From the NCBI RefSeq assembly GCF_900112795.1, contig NZ_FONA01000011.1:62001-126000 (forward strand): a DNA stretch of 64,000 bases. The letters are read 5' to 3'. Position 1 is the stretch's first letter. The number at the start of each line of letters is the position of its first letter. A model generated the notes under the pieces. It was not told where the DNA came from and ran no database searches. It saw only the letters and a list, made by a program, of their open reading frames with translations. The position numbers and the translations under genes were made by a program. Shown in pieces: positions 28,105 through 36,726 of the stretch. This stretch comes from Thermophagus xiamenensis (GTDB taxonomy: Bacteria; Bacteroidota; Bacteroidia; Bacteroidales; Marinilabiliaceae).

Positions 28105-29202
28105 ATGAGAAAAATTGCTTTTTTATTGGTCATTGGTGTTTTACTTGCTTCTTGCGGTAAGAACAATCAATACACTGTAACAGGAAACATCGAAGGGGCC
28201 GGTGACGGTACTGCTCTTCTGCAAAAAGTAGGAAAAACAGGCGCTGAAACCATCGACAGCGTTCAGGTTTCCGATGGGAAGTTTCAATTCACCGGAACGG
28301 TGGAAAATTCCGAATTGTATTTGATCACCATTAACGAGAACAGGATGCCTGTTGCTTTGTTTTTGGAACCCGGTAATATTAGTGTTACTGGTAATATTGA
28401 CAGTTTGAAGGATGCCGTTGTGGAAGGTGGTGAATTGAATAAGATACTCAAAGCTTTCAACGAATCCATTCCTTCTATGGATAGAGCTCAAGCGCTTCAG
28501 CAAGAATTTATGGAAGCCCGTCAGGCCGGCGACCAGCAAAAAATGCAAGCCCTGGCAGCAGAATATCAATCTATCATGATGGCTCAGCAGGAGTATTATC
28601 ACAATTTTGTTCGTGAAAATAATGATAATGAAGTAGGTGCCTTCCTGGCTCTGAATATGGCCAGATCGTTGGAATTGGATGAACTGGAAGAGCTGGTAAC
28701 CTCTTTCGAAGAAAACATTCCCGGACATCCTTATGTGGAAGAATTGAAAGAGATGCTGGAGCCTATGAAGCAACAGAAAGCTGCCGAAGAAGCCATCCAG
28801 ATTGGAAAAGTAGCTCCCGATTTTACCCTTACCGATAAAGATGGGAATGAAGTAAGTCTTAAAGACTTTAATGGAAAATATGTTCTTCTGGATTTCTGGG
28901 CTTCATGGTGCCGTCCTTGTCGTGATGAAATGCCCAATGTGGCTAAAGCCTATGAAAAATTTGGGGGAGAAGAGTTTGAAGTTGTTGGTGTCTCTTTGGA
29001 TAAAACCAAAGAACCTTGGTTGAAAGCCGTTGAAGAAGACAATATCACATGGGTTCAGCTTCACGATCCTGAAGGTGAGGTGGCTGATATTTATGGTGTG
29101 CAAGCCATTCCTTTTACCTTGTTGCTTGACAAAGATGGTGTTATCATCGAAAAAAATCTTCGCGGTGACGCTTTGCAAGAAAAACTGGATGAAATTTTTT
29201 AA
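28105..29202 (+). CDS. TlpA-like thioredoxin lipoprotein with DUF4369 domain
   Basis: 365 residues; a lipoprotein signal ends at Cys17 (LLASC). Residues about 20-115 are a DUF4369-type beta domain (YTVTGNIEGAGDGTALLQ), about 120-215 a helical linker, and about 230-365 a thioredoxin/AhpC-TSA domain with the redox pair Cys269-Cys272 (WASWCRPC) and the cis-Pro at AIPFTLLL. This layout is typical of Bacteroidota periplasmic thiol-disulfide oxidoreductases, which reduce or resolve Cys residues of exported proteins. It lies 12 bp after meaB and ends before a terminator, so both are one transcript. Confidence 0.93.
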   Translation: MRKIAFLLVIGVLLASCGKNNQYTVTGNIEGAGDGTALLQKVGKTGAETIDSVQVSDGKFQFTGTVENSELYLITINENRMPVALFLEPGNISVTGNIDSLKDAVVEGGELNKILKAFNESIPSMDRAQALQQEFMEARQAGDQQKMQALAAEYQSIMMAQQEYYHNFVRENNDNEVGAFLALNMARSLELDELEELVTSFEENIPGHPYVEELKEMLEPMKQQKAAEEAIQIGKVAPDFTLTDKDGNEVSLKDFNGKYVLLDFWASWCRPCRDEMPNVAKAYEKFGGEEFEVVGVSLDKTKEPWLKAVEEDNITWVQLHDPEGEVADIYGVQAIPFTLLLDKDGVIIEKNLRGDALQEKLDEIF

Positions 29203-29226
29203 TTAACAAGTCAAAACCTCTTCCTT

Positions 29227-29262
29227 AAGGCTGTCTGCAATTTTGTGGGCAGCCTTTTTGTA
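29227..29262 (+). terminator. Rho-independent terminator after the TlpA-like gene
   Basis: AAGGCTG(T)C pairs with GGGCAGCCT and is followed by TTTTT. It lies 24 bp after the stop codon and closes the meaB-tlpA transcript. Confidence 0.85.
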
Positions 29263-29269
29263 TTTAATT

Positions 29270-29780
29270 AGTATAAGATTAGTCAATAGTGGTTAGTCGT
29301 TAGTAATTAGTGGTTAGTCGTTAGTAGTTAGTAATTAGTTAATCAACACTAGTCACTAATGACTGTTCACTAATGACTAAAAACTTCTTCTGCCTTCTGC
29401 CTGTGCACTTCTGCCTGTGTCGTTTATACATGTTCTTTTGTGGCAAAGGTTGCCATGCTCGTTTCATTCGTATATAATTTATTTAACTCATAGGCCGAAT
29501 GGAACTCGCATGGCTTAATAAAATTTATACATATCCTTTTGTAGCAACAGCCGCCATGCTCGTTTCATCAGTATAAAATTTATCTAATTCATTGGCCTGA
29601 TGGAACTCGCATGACAAAGAGTTTTATACATTCTCTTTTGTGAAAATCTCTCATTGTCATGCTCGTTTCATCCGTATAAATATTACTTAAGTCATTGGTT
29701 GGATGAAACTCGTCTGGCTTATTTATGCATGATTTTGTTATGACAGACTTTATTAGTCTTGCTCATTTCATTCTTTAAAC
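29270..29780. repeat. Dispersed palindromic repeat cluster, copy 6: one module A and three module B hairpins
   Basis: Module A is at about 29270-29470, followed by three consecutive module B hairpins at 29493-29568, 29594-29673 and 29698-29772. Each module B has a left arm like GGCCGAATGGAACTCGCATGGC, a loop of about 40-50 bp with TTTATACAT and CTTTTGTGGCA, and a right arm like GCCATGCTCGTTTCATC; the arms pair over about 20 bp with three mismatches. The third hairpin is the most diverged. Together they fill the first half of the 1-kb gap before lpdA. Confidence 0.88.
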
Positions 29781-30230
29781 TTTTATTTCAACAAAGAGAA
29801 GGGTTGATTGTTAATTAATCTGTGACTTATTTGGAATTTATTATATTTGAAAGAGTAAATATTAAACTGGAATGACAAAAAAAGCTTACCGGGACAAGAA
29901 TATGGTTAAATTGTGAACCACCACCTGGTGGGTAAATGCGAAATTATTGAGTAGTATTTAGAGCTTTGTTTTGTGTAGTAAAACGACATAAGAGTTTGTA
30001 GATTTCTTTTAAAAATTGGTCGGATTCATTCTAATACTTCGTTACGTCATTGTGTGGAATGCAAAAAGCAGAAACGGAAATCATTGGTTGGAGTTCATAC
30101 ACTAAGCACTAAAAACTGGTCTTTTAAAAGTTTTAAGTACAGGGTACTATTATTCAGTTCCATGATATTAATGAATTAAATAAATCATAATTGAATAGAT
30201 TCTTTAATTAAAATTAAACCATAGTATATC
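29781..30230. other. AT-rich intergenic stretch upstream of lpdA
   Basis: No coding frame or RNA gene is recognised. A faint module-B-like trace (GGTCGGATTCATTC near 30020) is present. The lpdA promoter must lie here, but no clear TTTG/TAnnTTTG pair stands out. Confidence 0.45.
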
Positions 30231-31622
30231 ATGAATTACGATCTCGTAGTTATAGGAAGCGGTCCTGGTGGTTATGTAGCAGCTATTAGGGCTTCTCAAT
30301 TAGGTATGAAAGTTGGCGTAGTAGAAAAAGCTGAGCTGGGAGGTGTATGCTTGAACTGGGGTTGTATCCCAACCAAATCATTACTTAAAAGCGCTCAGGT
30401 TTTCGAATATTTATCACACGCACAAGATTATGGCGTCAATATTGAAGGTAAGGCATCACCCGATTTTGGTGCCATGGTAAAACGAAGCCGTGACGTGGCT
30501 GCCGGTATGAGCAAAGGGATACAATTTCTCTTTAAGAAAAATAAAATTGAGGTTATCCAGGGTACCGGTAAACTTACAAAGGATAAAAAGGTAGAAGTAA
30601 CCAAAAACGATGGCGAAAAAGTGACCGTCGAAGCCAAACATATTTTGTTGGCTACCGGAGCCCGAAGCCGGGAATTGCCTAACCTGCCGCAAGACGGTGA
30701 AAAAATTATCGGTTACCGTAAAGCCTTAACACTCGATAAACAACCCAAGTCGATGGTTGTGGTTGGTTCCGGTGCCATTGGAAGCGAATTCGCTTATTTC
30801 TATAATTCTATCGGAACTAAGGTTACCTTGATTGAATACATGGACAATATTGTTCCGTTAGAAGATGAAGAGGTTTCCAAACAACTGGAACGCTCCTTTA
30901 AGAAAGCCGGAATTAAGGTTATGACCAGTTCCGAAGTAACCAGTGTTGATACTTCGGGTAACACTGTAAAAGTTACTGTTAAAACCAAAAAAGGGGAAGA
31001 AAATATAGAAGCAGATATCGTTCTTTCGGCTGTCGGTATCTCACCCAATATTGAAAATATTGGTCTGGAAGAGGCAGGCGTACAAGTAGAAAAAGGACGA
31101 GTAAAAGTAGATGAATTTTATCGTACCTCTGTCGAAGGCGTTTATGCCATTGGCGACATTGTTCCCGGCCCGGCGTTGGCACACGTGGCTTCTGCAGAAG
31201 GAATCATCTGTGTGGAAAAAATTGCCGGAGTTGAGGTGGAACCCCTCAATTACGGAAATATTCCCGGATGTATCTATACTTCACCCGAGGTGGCCAGCGT
31301 CGGCATGACCGAAAAAGCAGCCAAAGAAGCCGGGTATGAACTGAAAATCGGTAAGTTCCCTTATTCTGCCAGTGGAAAAGCCAGTGCGGCAGGTCATAAA
31401 GAGGGATTTGTCAAACTCATCTTTGATGCCAAATACGGCGAACTGCTCGGTGCTCACATGATTGGTGCCAACGTTACCGAGATGATTGCCGAACTGGTAA
31501 CTGCCCGTAAGTTAGAAACCACAGGACATGAAATTATCAAATCAGTGCATCCGCACCCAACCATGTCAGAAGCTGTCATGGAAGCCGCTGCTGCTGCTTA
31601 TGATGAGGTGATACACATTTAA
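30231..31622 (+). CDS. lpdA: Dihydrolipoyl dehydrogenase
   Basis: 463 residues. The FAD site is VVIGSGPGGYVAAIRA; the redox pair is Cys40-Cys45 (GGVCLNWGC); the NAD site is VVVGSGAIGSEFA; the second FAD motif is YAIGDIV; the C-terminal catalytic His-Pro/Glu is VHPHPTMSEAVMEA. It reoxidises lipoamide in 2-oxo-acid dehydrogenase or glycine cleavage complexes, passing electrons to NAD+. The E1/E2 genes are not next to it; the gene stands alone with a strong terminator. Confidence 0.96.
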   Translation: MNYDLVVIGSGPGGYVAAIRASQLGMKVGVVEKAELGGVCLNWGCIPTKSLLKSAQVFEYLSHAQDYGVNIEGKASPDFGAMVKRSRDVAAGMSKGIQFLFKKNKIEVIQGTGKLTKDKKVEVTKNDGEKVTVEAKHILLATGARSRELPNLPQDGEKIIGYRKALTLDKQPKSMVVVGSGAIGSEFAYFYNSIGTKVTLIEYMDNIVPLEDEEVSKQLERSFKKAGIKVMTSSEVTSVDTSGNTVKVTVKTKKGEENIEADIVLSAVGISPNIENIGLEEAGVQVEKGRVKVDEFYRTSVEGVYAIGDIVPGPALAHVASAEGIICVEKIAGVEVEPLNYGNIPGCIYTSPEVASVGMTEKAAKEAGYELKIGKFPYSASGKASAAGHKEGFVKLIFDAKYGELLGAHMIGANVTEMIAELVTARKLETTGHEIIKSVHPHPTMSEAVMEAAAAAYDEVIHI

Positions 31623-31644
31623 TATATTGTCGACTTTATTTTTT

Positions 31645-31686
31645 CCCCGTACAAATGCAGGTTTTGCTGTCGTACGGGGTTTTTTA
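31645..31686 (+). terminator. Rho-independent terminator after lpdA
   Basis: CCCCGTAC (31645-31652) pairs perfectly with GTACGGGG (31672-31679), followed by a run of six T. It lies between convergent genes. Confidence 0.9.
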
Positions 31687-31726
31687 TATCGTGAGTGCTG
31701 TTGCCGGTTTTTCCGACAACTTGCTT

Positions 31727-32071
31727 TTAGTGCATCATCGATTTCAGATTGTTGGCCATCTTCTGATTGTATTCCATGGTAAGGTTGCGATAGTTGACCA
31801 GGTCTACAATGGTTCCTATAAAACATAGGCCTGCCGTTAGCAGATATAATATCCCCATACCTATTTGGTTTAGCAAAAAGCGATGTACGCCCGCTACACC
31901 AAAAAATCCAATTAATGCTGTTAATAAGGTTATCTGAGGATCGCGTCGGCGGGCACGATATATCATCAGAAAATCTTTTACTTGCTGGTCGGATTTCTCT
32001 TTTAGGAGATTATCCAGGAAATAGGCTTCTTCCATTTCCGCTTCGGGCATCCAATTTAAAATTCTTTCCAT
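31727..32071 (-). CDS. TM2-domain membrane protein
   Basis: Start placed at ATG 32071, 7 bp after the upstream stop; the longer frame from 32107 would overlap that gene. About 114 residues: an acidic, helical N-terminus (MERILNWMPEAEMEEAYFL...DFLMIYRARRRDP) and a TM2 domain with two membrane helices (LLTALIGFFGVAGVHRFLL and GILYLLTAGLCFIGTIVDL). The GVHRF and DLV motifs are typical. Function of TM2 proteins in bacteria is unclear. It is paired with a DUF2752 gene, a frequent partnership in Bacteroidota. Confidence 0.85.
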   Translation of the reverse strand: MERILNWMPEAEMEEAYFLDNLLKEKSDQQVKDFLMIYRARRRDPQITLLTALIGFFGVAGVHRFLLNQIGMGILYLLTAGLCFIGTIVDLVNYRNLTMEYNQKMANNLKSMMH

Positions 32072-32078
32072 TCGTTGT

Positions 32079-32375
32079 TTATTTAGGTGATGAAAACTTA
32101 AAATCATTTTTCAGAAGCATGATGCTTCGGGTTAGTAATATTATTACGGCAGGGATACCCAGGGGATGTGCGTTAAACGATGCAGCCCATTCGCCCCGGA
32201 ACAGCCAGGAAATGGAATGTCCTAATCCGCAGCCGGGACAATACTGAAATCCGGCATTCTTTAACGGACACAGGGATAGATGCGATTCTGTGGGGTCGGT
32301 CAGTGCTAACGCTATGATGGCACCTATCCATATATAGGCTTCCAGATGTTTTCGTTGAAACTTATATCTCATCAC
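32079..32375 (-). CDS. DUF2752 small membrane protein
   Basis: 98 residues with two predicted membrane helices and the DUF2752 signature CPGCGLGHS (about residues 46-54), preceded by another Cys (LSLCPLKNAGF). The Cys pattern suggests metal or thiol chemistry, but none is proven. It is the first gene of a two-gene unit with the TM2 protein. Confidence 0.85.
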   Translation of the reverse strand: MMRYKFQRKHLEAYIWIGAIIALALTDPTESHLSLCPLKNAGFQYCPGCGLGHSISWLFRGEWAASFNAHPLGIPAVIILLTRSIMLLKNDFKFSSPK

Positions 32376-32695
32376 GGCTTCTTTAGGCCAAATTTACAAT
32401 ATATTTGACGATACAACGGAAATATTGGTGGTTTTATTTATCGGTAACCAAAATTTTGTTATCCCAAATCTGCTATAATTTGATAAATGTCCGATGGATA
32501 TGTCTGTTTCATATATTTTTTCCGCGGCCTAATGCCATGCAGGCGATAAGAATCATGTTTGTAGCTAATACGGCTTATCATTATATTTGGTTTTATTTTT
32601 CACCTTCAGGGGATTTTTAAGAGCCGACAGCTTATTTAACTCAAAGAACTTTGAAAATGGTTCGTGACTGACATCTAATATACAAAATAAACGTC
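32376..32695. other. Intergenic region between divergent genes
   Basis: 320 bp, AT-rich, with no supported gene, repeat or RNA. It must hold the promoters of the DUF2752/TM2 unit and of the + strand membrane protein. Confidence 0.45.
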
Positions 32696-33262
32696 ATGAA
32701 TGAAGTAAAAAACGATTTGAGACTTGAATTATCATTAAAAGCCAAAAACGGTCTGGAATTTATAATATCGGGAATGATACTCTGGATAATCATTACCATT
32801 GTCTGGACCATGAATTTATCAGGATATAAAAAAGGGATTCTGACATTTATGGTGAGCGGGTTGATGTTTCCGATGGCATTTGGTTTGTCCCGACTTTTAA
32901 AGACCCAGTGGAAGATTAAAGATAATCCCTTGCATCCCATAGGAGTAAGACTTAATATAGCGCAACTGTTCTATTTTCCCTTTTTAATCTTCGTCATGGT
33001 CAAAGTACCTGACTACTTTTTGATGACTTATGCCATTATTACGGGAGCACATCTCTTTCCTTACGGTTGGTTTTACAATGAAACAGGATATTCTTTAATG
33101 GCAGGGCTCATGTCTGTGGGTAGTTTGGTGTTGGGATTATATTTGCCCGGGAATCAAATGTATTTGATAGGCGTTTCAATGGGCCTCTCTTTCTTTGTCT
33201 TGGCGATATGGCTCTATCTTTCTTACCGGAAGAAAGCCAATAGTCAGAATCATGACGAATGA
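32696..33262 (+). CDS. Integral membrane protein, unknown (DUF7010-like)
   Basis: 188 residues with about five hydrophobic helices (first GMILWIIITIVWTMN near residue 27, last GVSMGLSFFVLAIWLYL near 160-177). The start MNEVKNDLRLELSLKAKNGLEFIISG and overall layout recall a family of small membrane proteins named DUF7010; this is an impression, not a tested match. No catalytic motif is seen. It sits at the left edge of the rearranged accessory region. Confidence 0.6.
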   Translation: MNEVKNDLRLELSLKAKNGLEFIISGMILWIIITIVWTMNLSGYKKGILTFMVSGLMFPMAFGLSRLLKTQWKIKDNPLHPIGVRLNIAQLFYFPFLIFVMVKVPDYFLMTYAIITGAHLFPYGWFYNETGYSLMAGLMSVGSLVLGLYLPGNQMYLIGVSMGLSFFVLAIWLYLSYRKKANSQNHDE

Positions 33263-33386
33263 TGTAAGCCAATTGATGATGCATTGAGAGTATCCGGTTA
33301 TTTCGATTCTGTTTTACCCGTTTCCAATCATATTGGCCCTGTTGGTTTTTTATGTTAGCACCCTCTAATCACTCAGTTTGGTAAAT

Positions 33387-33574
33387 TTTCCGAGTTGCTG
33401 CAGCGTGCAGGGCGTTGGCGACAAAGTTTCCGGGCCGCTGCAGTGTGCAGGAAGTTAGCGACAAAGTTTTTGAGGCGCTGCAATGTGCAGGACGTTGGCG
33501 ACAAAGTTTCTGAGGCGCTGCAATGTGCAGGACGTTGGCGACAAATTTTCTGAGTTGCTGCAGCGTGCAGGACG
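33387..33574. repeat. 40-bp tandem repeat, 4 full units and one partial
   Basis: Units start at 33387, 33427, 33467 and 33507, with a 28-bp partial at 33547. Each holds TTTCTGAGGCGCTGCAATGT, then a GCAGGACGTTGGCGACAAAG-like half; the CTGCA-nnn-TGCAG part is itself a small palindrome. A lone, diverged copy of the first half lies at about 36430-36455. Confidence 0.93.
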
Positions 33575-33615
33575 ATAAATAAAACGCAGAGGTGCAGAGC
33601 CACAGAGAGGGGCAG
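33547..33615. repeat. Left member of a direct-repeat pair
   Basis: TTTCTGAGTTGCTGCAGCGT, a short spacer, then CGCAGAGGTGCAGAGCCACA and GAGAGGGG. The same order recurs, diverged, at about 36430-36497, so the 2.8 kb in between is bracketed by direct repeats. Confidence 0.65.
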
Positions 33616-33830
33616 AGGACGGAGGTTGAAAGTCAGAAGTTTGATAACCATCGTGTTGCCTTTGAGTTGAATATTTATTTCAAAGGTGGTTTTGATTAAT
33701 TGAAACGTTCCGACCTTGAAGGGGTAGAATATTAGTAACCAATGTCTAATGAAGAAAGGCAGCCCTGAAAAATCAGGACCGCCCCCTTCTAAAAATGCAT
33801 GATTTGTTTTTGATTAAAACTCCTTAAATC

Positions 33831-33911
33831 ATGAAAAAGAAGTACTATAGCCAAATACTTACGACGCTACTACTTTTCTTATTTCCGGTGGATGATACGG
33901 CTATCACCTGA
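33831..33911 (+). pseudogene. Signal-peptide-like 5' remnant of a + strand gene
   Basis: An ATG with a normal A-rich leader opens a 26-codon frame starting MKKKYYSQILTTLLLFLF, a convincing signal peptide, and runs into TGA at 33909. Its 3' half overlaps the end of a - strand Fn3 fragment. It may be the detached start of the TPR regulator whose body resumes at about 34613 on the same strand. It could also be a chance frame, being short. Confidence 0.45.
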
Positions 33912-34633
33912 TAATACATCTTCACATTTTGGCCTCTGTCACAATCTTTCATAGAAGTAGTGCTGGTTTTTCCAACTTCTGAAGCATAAGACATACTGCT
34001 TGAAGATGCAACCTTTACAGTGTAAGATACTGCATCGTCAGCTGCATCCCACGAAATGGTAACACAGTTACCGTCTTTCTCCACTTTCACATTGCCGGGT
34101 TTACCGGGAATAATGGCATCGGGGTCGGAATTGGGCTCATCAAACAACACTGCCTGAACAGCGGTTTCTCCAATAATATCACCGTTTTCATTTTTAAGTA
34201 TCGCTTTGAGATAGTAGGTGTTACCATCTACAAAATTCATATCCTTCTTAAAAGCAGTTATATTAATAACCGATGAATAGTTCCAACTGAGATATAAGTA
34301 ATTCTCCTGATATGCCAGCTCGTATTCTCCATCTTCGGTATCGGAACAATACAATTCAAGCACCAAATCACCTGCTGCTTCCCACTCACTCTCATTGTCG
34401 AATAATTCGGAAACAGCCAGATAAACATCCAATGACAAACCGCCACCATTCCAACCGTTATATCCACTACCGTTAACCTTTAATTCGGCAATTTCACTTT
34501 CTGTGGTGAAATTCACCATAGCTACATCGGAAAAGGCCTTTACATCTGCTTCGGTATTGTAAGCATACAGGTAGAACGTATATTCCGTTTCCGGGGTTAA
34601 CTCTTCAATGGTTACGAGTATTACTATGAACAA
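33845..34633 (-). pseudogene. Fibronectin-III protein fragment lacking its N-terminus
   Basis: The frame begins in the middle of an Fn3 domain: ILVTIEELTPETEYTFYLYAYN is the last third of such a domain, and no signal peptide or first strands precede it. A middle beta domain (about 55-165) and a complete C-terminal Fn3 domain (about 175-260, PGNVKVEKDGNCVTISWDAA) follow, ending VVSIWL. The proposed Met codon is only the first ATG after the break. The break lies near 34605-34625, where a + strand gene also loses its 5' end. I take it as a fragment moved or inverted into place, probably not expressed as a proper exported protein. Confidence 0.65.
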
Positions 34634-34657
34634 TGTTTAAAACTGGATACTCTGCAA

Positions 34658-36403
34658 TTGTCTGACCTTGCCCGGGCGCAGATTCTTCATATTAAAGGTC
34701 TGATATATGAAGAACGTCTTTTGCACGACAGCGCATCTTATGTTTATACAGCCGCCGTTGACCTGCTACCTGCCGATACCTTGCAGGCTATCCTGCTGAT
34801 CCGTGCCGCCTGCAATGATGCGCGGGTTCCTGATTACGACAGATACCAAACTAATATGGCTTCAGCCGGGAAGCTGGTCAAAAAACTGAATGATCCCGTT
34901 CAGGATGCTGCTTTTCTGGGGGCTAAAGGTGATTACTATATCGAAATTGAAGACTACGAAAATGCTATTGAATCATATATGTCTGCCGACAGCATTCTGG
35001 AAGCTCATGGCATCATCAAGGGACGCCAATATTTTCACAACCGAACCAGCTATGCTTACCGAAGAAGTTCGAAATACCCGCCTGCCTTTGAGCACATGCT
35101 GAAAAGCATCGAATTTTCCGAACAACTCCAAAACAAATATCGACTGGTATCCAGCTATCTGAACATTAGCCGAATGTATCGTGATGTGCAGCGATACGAT
35201 GAAGCCATGAATTGGGAAGAAAAACATTTGGCGCTGGCGCGTGAGGTTAATAGCATTAATAATATCAGAAAGGGACTGGAAAATATGGGAATTATCCATG
35301 CCGAAAAACAAGAGTGGGATACGGCTCAATCCTATTTTGAACAGGCCATGGAATTAGCTTTTGAGATCAATAATCCTGACGCCATCACTTTTGCACTAAG
35401 TAATATGGGCAACTTCTTTTTCCGGAAAGGCGACATAGACATGGCTCTTTCTTATTATGAAAAAAGTTATGAGTACCGAAAAAAGAATTTTCCCAGAAAT
35501 AATGGAATGGTGAACATTCTTTTCCATCTGGGGTCTGCACATCTGGCAAAAAAGAATTATGAATTAAGTGAGAAATATCTTTTAGAGGCACAGGCTTTTG
35601 CCGACTCTTCACAAAATAAAGGATGGGCACTCTCGGTGGGAGAACAATTAAACCGTCTGTATAAAACAACCAAAGATTACAAAAAATATGCGCTCAGCCT
35701 GCAGTATTACCTCGATGCCAATGAAAAATGGGACTCCGATAAGGAAAATACACGATTTAATAAACTTACGCTTCAATACGAAAAAAAACAAAAAGATGCC
35801 ACCATCGCATTAATGGCCCAAAAATTAAAAACCCGACGTCAGCTATTAATCTTTCTTGGTATTATATTGTTGCTGATTATTGCCATCATTACCATCGCTT
35901 TGGTTAATAAAAAAGCCAAAGAGCAGGCTATCAAAACTTTATATCGTCAATCTGTCTTAGCCCATGATCAGCAAAAAGTGATTAAGACCCTGCTGGAAAA
36001 ATCAACCCCGGAACACCAGGAAAATCCGGAAAATAAAATGTTGACATCGCTTCTTCATTTGCTGGATGTTGAGCATATCTATCAAAATTCCGATTTATCG
36101 CTGGATTCGCTTGCCCAGGAGCTGGGAACCAATACGACCTATGTTTCGCGGTTGATCAATAGCGAATTCAATTGTAATTTCAAAACCTTTATAAATCGCT
36201 ACCGCATCAATTATTCCAAGGTGGAAATCCGGGAAAATCCGGATAACCTGGGTATGAAAAACATTGGCATGAAAGCCGGGTTTAAATCGCAGTCGAGCTT
36301 CTACGCTGCCTTTAAACAGGAAGTGGGTATGACCCCCCTCCAGTTTGCCAAGGTCTCCCGGATGGGAAACAAAGAGGAAGAAAAAGGCAAAAAGTCGGCG
36401 TAA
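34658..36403 (+). CDS. TPR-transmembrane-AraC-type regulator, 5'-truncated
   Basis: Known layout in Bacteroidota: N-terminal tetratricopeptide repeats (about 1-370), one membrane helix (about 396-414, LLIFLGIILLLIIAIITIA), and a C-terminal AraC helix-turn-helix (about 475-570, SLDSLAQELGTNTTYVSRLI...SQSSFYAAFKQEVGMTPLQF). Such proteins sense a periplasmic signal and act on DNA directly. The usual signal peptide is missing. The frame is open from 34601 and reads as good TPR sequence from about 34613 (GYEYYYEQCLKLDTLQL), well before the TTG used as start here, so the gene lost its 5' end. A signal-peptide start on the same strand at 33831 could be that end. It is probably non-functional unless re-joined. 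Confidence 0.75.
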   Translation: MSDLARAQILHIKGLIYEERLLHDSASYVYTAAVDLLPADTLQAILLIRAACNDARVPDYDRYQTNMASAGKLVKKLNDPVQDAAFLGAKGDYYIEIEDYENAIESYMSADSILEAHGIIKGRQYFHNRTSYAYRRSSKYPPAFEHMLKSIEFSEQLQNKYRLVSSYLNISRMYRDVQRYDEAMNWEEKHLALAREVNSINNIRKGLENMGIIHAEKQEWDTAQSYFEQAMELAFEINNPDAITFALSNMGNFFFRKGDIDMALSYYEKSYEYRKKNFPRNNGMVNILFHLGSAHLAKKNYELSEKYLLEAQAFADSSQNKGWALSVGEQLNRLYKTTKDYKKYALSLQYYLDANEKWDSDKENTRFNKLTLQYEKKQKDATIALMAQKLKTRRQLLIFLGIILLLIIAIITIALVNKKAKEQAIKTLYRQSVLAHDQQKVIKTLLEKSTPEHQENPENKMLTSLLHLLDVEHIYQNSDLSLDSLAQELGTNTTYVSRLINSEFNCNFKTFINRYRINYSKVEIRENPDNLGMKNIGMKAGFKSQSSFYAAFKQEVGMTPLQFAKVSRMGNKEEEKGKKSA

Positions 36404-36429
36404 AGGTATTCTTATTGTATTGCCTCATA

Positions 36430-36497
36430 TTTTTTTGAGTCGCAGCAGCGTGCCGTAAAAAGACTAAATGCAGAGGTGCAAAGATGCAGAGAGGGGA
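36430..36497. repeat. Right member of a direct-repeat pair
   Basis: TTTTTTGAGTCGCAGCAGCG, spacer, GCAGAGGTGCAAAGATGCAG and GAGAGGGG; the same block order as 33547-33615 with mismatches and small indels. Confidence 0.6.
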
Positions 36498-36549
36498 AAG
36501 CCGGAAGCCAAAGTATAAGTTCGGAAATACAAATCCTTTAATAATGCGT

Positions 36550-36568
36550 TGTGGATTACAAATCCACA
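36550..36568. repeat. Small palindrome TGTGGATT-ACA-AATCCACA
   Basis: A perfect 8-bp stem with a 3-bp loop. Related copies are at 41671-41691, 41703-41721 and 41798-41814, so it is a short dispersed repeat. Confidence 0.7.
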
Positions 36569-36726
36569 CCGACAAGGATGCAGAGAGGGGAAAGCCGGAA
36601 GCCAGAGGCCCGACGTCAGATATTAGAATATTAGAGGCTGTAGGGTGGGGGTAGAAGGCTTACGCTTCTAACCATAATTGCTTTTGCATTGATTTTTTAC
36701 TACAGATGCGGTTTATATAAATCTGA

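Larger units (their letters stand above)
33263..33830. other. Intergenic region with tandem repeats and no gene
   Basis: It holds the 40-bp repeat array (separate entry), a CGCAGAGGTGCAGAG-type tract at about 33580-33625, and the 5' flank of a short signal-peptide-like frame. Nothing else is recognised. Confidence 0.5.
36404..36726. other. Intergenic region with short repeats and no gene
   Basis: It holds the right member of the direct-repeat pair (about 36430-36497), two copies of GCAGAGAGGGGAAAGCCGGA about 95 bp apart, and a small palindrome at 36550-36568. No coding frame is supported. Confidence 0.55.

Noticed and set aside
33373-33651. 92-residue - strand frame
   Set aside because: It is produced by the 40-bp repeat and the adjoining GCAGAG tract; repeated residues mirror the DNA repeat.
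33855-34630. Invertase recombination sites flanking the Fn3 fragment
   Set aside because: Only about six bases (AGTATT) match in inverted sense; too short to call recombination sites, and no recombinase gene is near.
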